A DNA stretch of 22,149 bases from Acidobacteriaceae bacterium. GTDB lineage: Bacteria; Acidobacteriota; Terriglobia; Terriglobales; Acidobacteriaceae. Positions 16,898-22,149 of this stretch are shown in pieces (positions within the stretch are counted from its first letter, which is position 1; every line of letters begins with the position of its first letter). The stretch spans positions 61,552 through 83,700 of the forward strand of contig PKXI01000389.1 of NCBI GenBank assembly GCA_003133425.1, given 5' to 3'. The position numbers were made by a program, and so were the translations under genes. The notes under the pieces are model-generated. The model ran no database searches and was not told the DNA's origin. It saw only the letters and a list, made by a program, of their open reading frames with translations.

Positions 16898-19645
16898 TTG
16901 AGCGCACGCGCCGCGCACGCCGTGCAATCGGGCTACACGCTGCTGATTCTCTCCGATCGCGGCGTCGATCCAACCTACGCGCCTATACCCAGCCTGCTGG
17001 CCATGGCCGCGGTGCATAATCGGCTGGTCCGCGAGAAGACCCGCACTCAAGTTGCGCTCATCATTGAAAGCGGCGAACCGCGCGAGGTGATGCACTTTGC
17101 GTTGCTCATCGGTTACGGCGCCAGCGCCATCAATCCTTACCTTGCAATTGAATCTCTGCACGACCTCAAGAGCCGCGGGCTGCTGCCGGACGACGTGAGC
17201 GCGGAATACGCTGAGAAGAATTTCATCAAAGCCATCAACAAGGGCCTACTGAAGACCTTCTCCAAAATGGGCATCAGCACTCTGCAGAGCTATCGCGGCG
17301 CGCAGGTGTTTGAGGCTGTCGGTCTCAACCAGTTCCTGATCGACGCTTACTTCTCCGGGACGGCCTCCCGTATCGAGGGTGTCGGATTAGACGTGCTGGC
17401 CCGTGAGGCCCAAATGAAGCACGCCTACGCCTTCCAACCCCTCACCGAATCCGAGACCGACCTGGTCGTCGGCGGCCAGTATCAATACCGCGAAGGCGGC
17501 GAATATCACCTTCTGAATCCGCTCACGATCAGCAAGGTGCAACACGCCGTACGCCAGAACAGTCCTGCCACCTTCCAGGAGTACACCGATCTGCTCGACG
17601 ACCAGAATCGCGAACTGTGTACTCTACGCGGATTGCTCAAGCTCAGATACTCGGATCACCCCATTCCTATCGAAGAGGTTGAGCCGGCGAAGGAGATCGT
17701 GAAGCGATTCACGACTGGCGCAATGAGCTTCGGATCGATCAGCAAAGAAGCGCACGAAACTCTGGCCATTGCAATGAATCGCATCGGGGGCATGTCCAAT
17801 ACCGGCGAGGGCGGTGAAGACGAAGCCCGCTTCACGCGCGACCCGAACGGCGATCTGCGCCGGAGCGCGGTCAAGCAGGTTGCCAGCGGCCGCTTCGGTG
17901 TTACGACAAACTACCTTGTAAACGCAGATGAACTCCAGATCAAGATGGCGCAGGGCGCAAAGCCAGGCGAAGGCGGACAATTGCCTGGGTACAAGGTGGA
18001 TGAGGTGATCGCCAAGACCCGCCACTCCATCGCTGGCGTGGGCCTAATCTCGCCACCGCCGCACCACGACATCTACTCAATCGAGGATCTGGCCCAGCTC
18101 ATCTACGACCTCAAGAACGTCAACCCCCAGGCTCGCATCGCTGTGAAGCTCGTCTCTGAGGTCGGTGTAGGCACGGTCGCGGCCGGCGTCTCCAAAGCCC
18201 ACGCCGATGTCGTGCTCATCTCAGGTGACAGCGGCGGCACCGGTGCTTCCCCGCTCAGCTCTATCAAGCACGCCGGCCTGCCCTGGGAACTCGGTCTCGC
18301 TGAAACGCAGCAGGTACTTCTGCTCAACGATCTGCGCAGCCGCATCCGCGTGCAGACCGATGGCAAGCTTCAGACAGGCCGCGATGTAGTTATCGCCGCC
18401 CTGCTTGGCGCCGAAGAGTACGGTTTTGCCACCATGCCGCTCATTACGATGGGCTGCATCATGATGCGCAAATGTCACCTGAATACTTGCGCGGTTGGCA
18501 TCGCAACGCAGGATCCGGTTTTGCGGGCACGCTTCACAGGCCAGCCCGAGCACGTGGTCAACTTCTTCTTCTTTATTGCCGAGCAGATGCGCCAGTACAT
18601 GGCAAAACTCGGCTTCCGCACTGTTGATGAAATGGTTGGCCGCGTCGATAAGATTGATGCTGCCGTCGCCGATGCGCACTGGAAGGCCAAGGGCATAGAT
18701 CTCTCCTCAATCCTCTACTCGCCCACCCTGCCCTCTCGTGTTGCCCGCCGCCGCATGCAGGCTCAGGATCACGGACTCGTTCAGGCGCTCGATCATGTCC
18801 TCATTGCCAAGGCCGCGCCCGCACTCGAATCGCAGACACCAGTCTCCGGCAGCTTCGCAATTCGTAACGTTCACCGCACTGTAGGCGCGATGCTTGGTGG
18901 CCAGATCGCCCGCAAATACGGGTCGGCAGGGTTGCCGGACGGAACGATTCACTTCCGCTTTCAGGGCTCGGCAGGTCAGAGCTTCGGCGCCTTCGTTCCT
19001 TCTGGCGTCACTCTTGAGCTTGAAGGCGATGCCAACGACTATCTTGGCAAGGGACTTTCCGGCGGGCGCATCATCGCGTATCCGCCCAAGACTTCCAGCT
19101 TCCTTCCCGAGGAAAGCATCCTGGTCGGCAACGTCGTTCTCTACGGTGCAACATCTGGCGAGGTCTTTCTCAACGGCATCGCAGGTGAACGTTTTGCCGT
19201 CCGCAACTCCGGCGCAACAGCTGTCGTGGAAGGTGTGGGCGACCACGGATGCGAGTATATGACCAACGGTACCGTCGTCGTACTCGGGAAAGCAGGTCGG
19301 AACTTTGCCGCCGGCATGAGCGGTGGCATCGCTTACGTCTACGATGGAAGGGGCGACTTTTCGGTCAGGCGCTGCAACAAGACCAGCGTCGATCTCGAAC
19401 CCTTGGTTGCCGAGGCTGACGTGGAGCGCGTCCGCGCCCTGCTGGAACGCCACCGCGATCTAACTGGTAGCCCCCGCGCTGCGTGGGTCCTCGAGCATTG
19501 GACCGACGCCCAACCAAGATTCATCAAGATATTCCCGCACGAGTACAAGCGTGTCCTTGGCGCCCCTCGTGTCGAATCGGTTTATGCTCCACCCACTACT
19601 GCGTCGCCACTGGTGACGTCTTCGGCAGAGGTATTGCATGGGTAA
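16898..19645 (+). CDS. gltB: glutamate synthase large subunit, C-terminal part (frameshifted gltB)
   Basis: Rest of the large subunit in a different frame; correct coding actually begins at about 16796 (AAG CTC CGT, giving [19 protein letters not shown]). It holds the end of the central domain ([15 protein letters not shown]), the FMN-binding synthase barrel ([77 protein letters not shown]), the 3Fe-4S cysteines Cys-x5-Cys-x4-Cys (codons at 18455, 18473 and 18488) and the C-terminal beta-helix domain ([22 protein letters not shown]). All catalytic and cofactor residues look intact, and gltD overlaps its end by eight bases. If the frameshift is real the enzyme is split; the first codon here as drawn is merely the first start codon in this frame. 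Confidence 0.9.
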   Translation: MSARAAHAVQSGYTLLILSDRGVDPTYAPIPSLLAMAAVHNRLVREKTRTQVALIIESGEPREVMHFALLIGYGASAINPYLAIESLHDLKSRGLLPDDVSAEYAEKNFIKAINKGLLKTFSKMGISTLQSYRGAQVFEAVGLNQFLIDAYFSGTASRIEGVGLDVLAREAQMKHAYAFQPLTESETDLVVGGQYQYREGGEYHLLNPLTISKVQHAVRQNSPATFQEYTDLLDDQNRELCTLRGLLKLRYSDHPIPIEEVEPAKEIVKRFTTGAMSFGSISKEAHETLAIAMNRIGGMSNTGEGGEDEARFTRDPNGDLRRSAVKQVASGRFGVTTNYLVNADELQIKMAQGAKPGEGGQLPGYKVDEVIAKTRHSIAGVGLISPPPHHDIYSIEDLAQLIYDLKNVNPQARIAVKLVSEVGVGTVAAGVSKAHADVVLISGDSGGTGASPLSSIKHAGLPWELGLAETQQVLLLNDLRSRIRVQTDGKLQTGRDVVIAALLGAEEYGFATMPLITMGCIMMRKCHLNTCAVGIATQDPVLRARFTGQPEHVVNFFFFIAEQMRQYMAKLGFRTVDEMVGRVDKIDAAVADAHWKAKGIDLSSILYSPTLPSRVARRRMQAQDHGLVQALDHVLIAKAAPALESQTPVSGSFAIRNVHRTVGAMLGGQIARKYGSAGLPDGTIHFRFQGSAGQSFGAFVPSGVTLELEGDANDYLGKGLSGGRIIAYPPKTSSFLPEESILVGNVVLYGATSGEVFLNGIAGERFAVRNSGATAVVEGVGDHGCEYMTNGTVVVLGKAGRNFAAGMSGGIAYVYDGRGDFSVRRCNKTSVDLEPLVAEADVERVRALLERHRDLTGSPRAAWVLEHWTDAQPRFIKIFPHEYKRVLGAPRVESVYAPPTTASPLVTSSAEVLHG

Positions 19646-21080
19646 GGTCACAGGATTTCTAGAAATTCAACGCGAACAGCCCACCCGCCGCAAGGCCGAT
19701 GAGCGCATCAAGGATTGGTTCGAAATCTACGAGCCCTTCCCTGAAGCAAAGCAGCGTGACCAGGGTGCCCGCTGCATGGATTGCGGTGTGCCTTTCTGCC
19801 ACACCGGATGCCCGATCAACAATCTCATTCCCGACTGGAACGACCTGGTCTACAACAGCCGCTGGGAGGCAGCCGTTCGCCGCCTTCACTCGACAAACAA
19901 CTTCCCTGAGTTCACAGGCCGCATTTGCCCTGCCCCCTGCGAGGCCGCGTGTGTTCTCGGCATCAATCAGCCGCCCGTCTCCATCAAGCTCATCGAGCGC
20001 TCCATTGTCGAGCGCGGCTGGGATGAAGGCTGGATTCATCCCGAGCCCCCCGACCATTCCACTGGCAAGCGGGTAGCGGTTGTCGGTAGCGGCCCCGCCG
20101 GCCTGGCCGCCGCCCAGCAGCTGCGCCGCGCCGGGCACTCTGTCACCGTTTATGAAAAGAACGACCGCATCGGCGGTTTGCTTCGCTATGGTATTCCGAA
20201 CTTCAAGTTGGAAAAGCAAGTCATCGATCGCCGCATCGAGCAAATGCGCGCCGAGGGCGTCAAATTCATCACAAGCGCGCACGTCGGCGTCAACGTTTCA
20301 GTGGAAGCACTAACCGCACACTATGAAGCGATTGTGCTTTGCGGCGGCTCGGAGCATCCACGCGATCTCAATATCCCCGGCCGCGAACTGAAGGGCATTC
20401 ACTACGCCATGGAGTTTCTGCCTCAACAGAACCGCCGAAATGCAGGCGATATCGTTGCCCCTTCCATCGCCATCCTTGCCACAGGCAAGCGAGTTCTCAT
20501 CATCGGCGGCGGCGACACCGGCGCCGACTGTCTCGGCACCAGCCATCGACAAGGCGCAAAGAGCGTTCATCAATTTGAAATCATGCCGAAACCGCCGAAC
20601 GAGCGCGCCGCCACCACCCCATGGCCGCTCTGGCCCATGCAGTTGCGCACCGAAAGCTCTCACGAGGAGGGCGGGATTCGCGACTGGAGCATCAACAGCG
20701 TCAAGTTTACCGGTGACGAAAACGGCAATGTCAAGCAGTTGCACGCCGTCCGTGTTGGTCCCCCGCCCAAGTTCGAGCAGATTGCCGGCGCCGAGTTCAG
20801 CCTGGACGTCGACCTGGTACTGCTTGCAATGGGATTCCTTGGCCCCGTCCGCTCTGGCATGATTGAGCAACTCGGCCTGGCTCTGGACAACCGCGGCAAC
20901 GTTGCCACAACCAACTACATGAGCTCTGTCGATGGCATCTTTGCCGCCGGGGATATGCGCCGTGGACAGTCCCTCGTCGTCTGGGCCATAGCAGAAGGCC
21001 GCAAAGCAGCAGCAGCCGTAGACGCATACCTGAATGCGCAAACGGAGGCTGTACCATTGCTCCATCGCGCAACGGTTTAG
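19638..21080 (+). CDS. gltD: glutamate synthase small subunit
   Basis: The beta subunit passes electrons from NADPH through FAD and 4Fe-4S clusters to GltB. The 480-residue protein has the N-terminal cysteine region (Cys46, 49, 54, 58 in [17 protein letters not shown], and Cys97, 101, 105 in [11 protein letters not shown]), the FAD motif VVGSGPAG (148-155), the NADPH motif [11 protein letters not shown] (288-298) and a second FAD contact [17 protein letters not shown] near the end, at normal length. The ATG at 19638 lies inside the end of gltB (eight-base overlap) and has AGAGG six bases upstream. An intact coupled gltD argues that the operon is in use. An intrinsic terminator follows closely. 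Related NADPH-binding subunits of other enzymes share this fold, but the gltB partner settles the identity. Confidence 0.96.
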   Translation: MGKVTGFLEIQREQPTRRKADERIKDWFEIYEPFPEAKQRDQGARCMDCGVPFCHTGCPINNLIPDWNDLVYNSRWEAAVRRLHSTNNFPEFTGRICPAPCEAACVLGINQPPVSIKLIERSIVERGWDEGWIHPEPPDHSTGKRVAVVGSGPAGLAAAQQLRRAGHSVTVYEKNDRIGGLLRYGIPNFKLEKQVIDRRIEQMRAEGVKFITSAHVGVNVSVEALTAHYEAIVLCGGSEHPRDLNIPGRELKGIHYAMEFLPQQNRRNAGDIVAPSIAILATGKRVLIIGGGDTGADCLGTSHRQGAKSVHQFEIMPKPPNERAATTPWPLWPMQLRTESSHEEGGIRDWSINSVKFTGDENGNVKQLHAVRVGPPPKFEQIAGAEFSLDVDLVLLAMGFLGPVRSGMIEQLGLALDNRGNVATTNYMSSVDGIFAAGDMRRGQSLVVWAIAEGRKAAAAVDAYLNAQTEAVPLLHRATV

Positions 21081-21100
21081 GCAAGATTCTTTTTTGCTAG

Positions 21101-21146
21101 AAAGGCTCCTGGCTCAGCCATCTGGATGGCGGCCTGGGGCTTTTTT
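21101..21146 (+). terminator. intrinsic terminator of gltBD
   Basis: A long hairpin from 21105 to 21140: outer stem GCTCC/GGGGC (one G-T) and GGCT/GGCC (one G-T) separated by a T-T mismatch, then a two-base bulge and a perfect inner stem GCCATC/GATGGC with a two-base loop. Six T follow at 21141-21146, and four bases upstream (AAAG) could pair with them. It starts 20 bases after the gltD stop. Confidence 0.88.
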
Positions 21147-21572
21147 GTGCGCGGCTCAGCTCAGGATGTGATCGGCCAAATTGAGCGCCTTCGCGGAGCT
21201 TTACCTGATGCTGGGCGGGGAAAATGCCGGAGCCACGGAAGGATATACACTGAGATCAGTTTCCATGGAACGCAGTTACTGAGCCCTTCGGCCTGCAGCA
21301 CTGCAAAGGAAGACGCAGCCAAAGACGGACTGGAGATGGACAGCCCGGGCATGATTGCTCAGCAGAACGACGCCGAAGCAGTACTCGCCACGTTGTGGGA
21401 TGTGAACGACGCCAGTACCAGCCGCCTGATGGGCGACTTCTACGCGAGATGGGTGAAAGATCCCGCGGACGGTAAAGTGGAAGCATTACGACAGACGCAG
21501 ATTGCGCTTCTCAAGGGGCCTGCCGCATCCACAGCTCCGGGAAGTGGCCGCGGTTTTGAGTCCAAACAGTAG
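21126..21572 (+). pseudogene. CHAT-domain protease remnant (incomplete)
   Basis: The frame resembles the end of a CHAT (caspase-like) peptidase domain: LLSPSACSTA with the expected catalytic Cys57, then DGLEMDSPGMIAQQ, AEAVLATLWDVNDASTSRLMGDFYARW and EALRQTQIALLKG. The catalytic histidine region and all upstream repeats that CHAT proteins usually carry are absent; the first about 48 residues show no resemblance, and the ATG lies inside the gltBD terminator, so it is not a natural start. The usual C-terminal block around H-P-Y-x-W-A-P-F is also missing. Homology runs only from about 21273 to 21537. I read it as debris of a larger gene, probably inactive; a short expressed protein cannot be excluded. 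Confidence 0.65.
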
Positions 21573-21630
21573 CCAACGTCCGCAGGTCACGATGCCGGTT
21601 ATTCTGATCGATTCTATTGGCGCCTCGGCG

Positions 21631-21676
21631 ATCACTCAAAAGCGGTCATAGGTTATCACTTCAAAAGCGGCCATAG
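21631..21676. repeat. two near-identical 21/22-base direct repeats, IS-end-like
   Basis: ATCACTCAAAAGCGGTCATAG (21631-21651) recurs as a 22-base copy at 21655-21676 with one inserted T and one T-to-C change; the spacing is 24 bases. The consensus (ATCACTTCAAAAGCGGCCA) resembles the multiple subterminal repeats at the ends of IS21-type insertion sequences as I recall them. No istA/istB gene is present nearby, so this would be an orphan end next to the broken CHAT gene. The assignment to IS21 is inference; the repeat itself is seen directly. Confidence 0.45.
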
Positions 21677-21814
21677 AGAAACAGCCTAGGACATTAGCTC
21701 CGATGGGAAAAAATTAGCCTCTGTTGGCATGGTTAATGTCTTGGAAAAAGCGAAGCAGTAACAGACGGATCCTGTCCCGGTTATGACTTCGGAAATGCTT
21801 GTTTCATCTCTCAG

Positions 21815-22149
21815 CTATGCGCTGAGGCGTGAACTCACATTCCCCAGGTCTGCAATCCCAGTTACAGGATCTTTCTTACGCGTACGCACTCTGGAGTCTC
21901 TTATCTGAACTGCATGTTCTTTGACGGGGGCCAGTCTGGAGTGACGCATGGTGTAGAGCGCTAGTTCCACGCGGGTGGACACGCCTAGCTTGTCGAAGAT
22001 CCGAAATAGATTGTTCCTTACCGTATGCTCGCTGAGCCCAAGTTTCACTGCGATTTGCCGATTTGTTAGTCCGTCCTCGACAAGGTGAACGACTTCTTCT
22101 TCTCGCCTGGTCAGCAATGCCTCGCCCGTGTTACTGACCACCTGAACCG
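21815..22149 (-). CDS. LuxR/NarL-type DNA-binding regulator, 5' end cut by window edge
   Basis: The visible 110 or so residues carry a LuxR-type helix-turn-helix: LTRREEEVVHLVEDGLTNRQIAVKLGLSEHTVRNNLFRIFDKLGV, followed by STRVELALYTM. Such domains usually sit at the C-terminus of response regulators with an upstream receiver domain. The frame is open to the window edge (V-Q precede the GTG at 22141), so the start and any receiver or sensor domain lie outside. A further tail of about 42 residues, basic in the middle (RDSRVRTRKK), follows the HTH, which is longer than usual. A short inverted repeat CTCAGC/GCTGAG (21810-21826) overlaps the stop codon but has no T-run. Target genes are unknown. 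Confidence 0.85.
   Translation of the reverse strand, partial: VQVVSNTGEALLTRREEEVVHLVEDGLTNRQIAVKLGLSEHTVRNNLFRIFDKLGVSTRVELALYTMRHSRLAPVKEHAVQIRDSRVRTRKKDPVTGIADLGNVSSRLSA

Noticed and set aside
18707..19453. 248-codon open frame on the minus strand inside gltB
   Set aside because: It is antisense to the conserved C-terminal domain of glutamate synthase and arises from GC-rich codon bias.
21126..22149. Possible CHAT-based defence system with the LuxR gene
   Set aside because: The CHAT piece lacks its histidine and N-terminal parts, no partner genes are visible, and the LuxR gene is on the other strand and incomplete; the evidence supports debris only.

Overview
The window is a GC-rich bacterial chromosome segment with a Gram-negative envelope: it has lipid A biosynthesis (lpxD), a lipoprotein, a PagL-type outer-membrane barrel and dTDP-rhamnose genes. 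Protein style and gene content (long PAS-GGDEF protein, CHAT remnant, PagL-like acyloxyacyl hydrolase, gltBD) suggest an Acidobacteriota member of the Terriglobia/Acidobacteriaceae type. That placement is an inference from recollection of such proteins, not a search. Almost everything is ordinary chromosomal core or near-core content. No tRNA, rRNA, CRISPR array, integrase or intact transposase was seen.

Left part, plus strand (1-5710): the end of a complex I operon, nuoL (cut by the window edge), nuoM and nuoN, tightly packed. It is followed by lpxD and a small lipoprotein that overlaps the lpxD stop codon. After a 320-base gap with a conspicuous composite repeat comes a MASE1-PAS-PAS-GGDEF diguanylate cyclase (6031-8324) broken by a single-base frameshift inside the membrane domain.

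Middle part, minus strand (8357-14777): an exported protein of unknown function with its own terminator; glutamate formimidoyltransferase (ftcD); a PagL-like outer-membrane acyloxyacyl hydrolase; yebC with a strong terminator; and the rfbB-rfbA-rfbC cluster for dTDP-L-rhamnose precursors, joined by two ATGA stop/start overlaps.

Right part: diverging from rfbB is gltB-gltD (plus strand, 15055-21080), the two subunits of NADPH glutamate synthase. gltB carries a one-base frameshift at about 16795-16797, but both halves are otherwise perfectly conserved, so this is either a recent lesion or a sequence error. A strong intrinsic terminator closes the operon. The last kilobase is degraded accessory DNA: an incomplete CHAT-protease reading frame, a 24-bp-spaced direct repeat resembling the ends of IS21-type elements, and a LuxR-type regulator (minus strand) running off the window edge.

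Nothing here forms a convincing new multi-gene system. The points most worth a second look are the two single-base frameshifts, the composite repeat before the cyclase gene, the PagL-like enzyme lacking the expected glutamate, and the CHAT/repeat debris.
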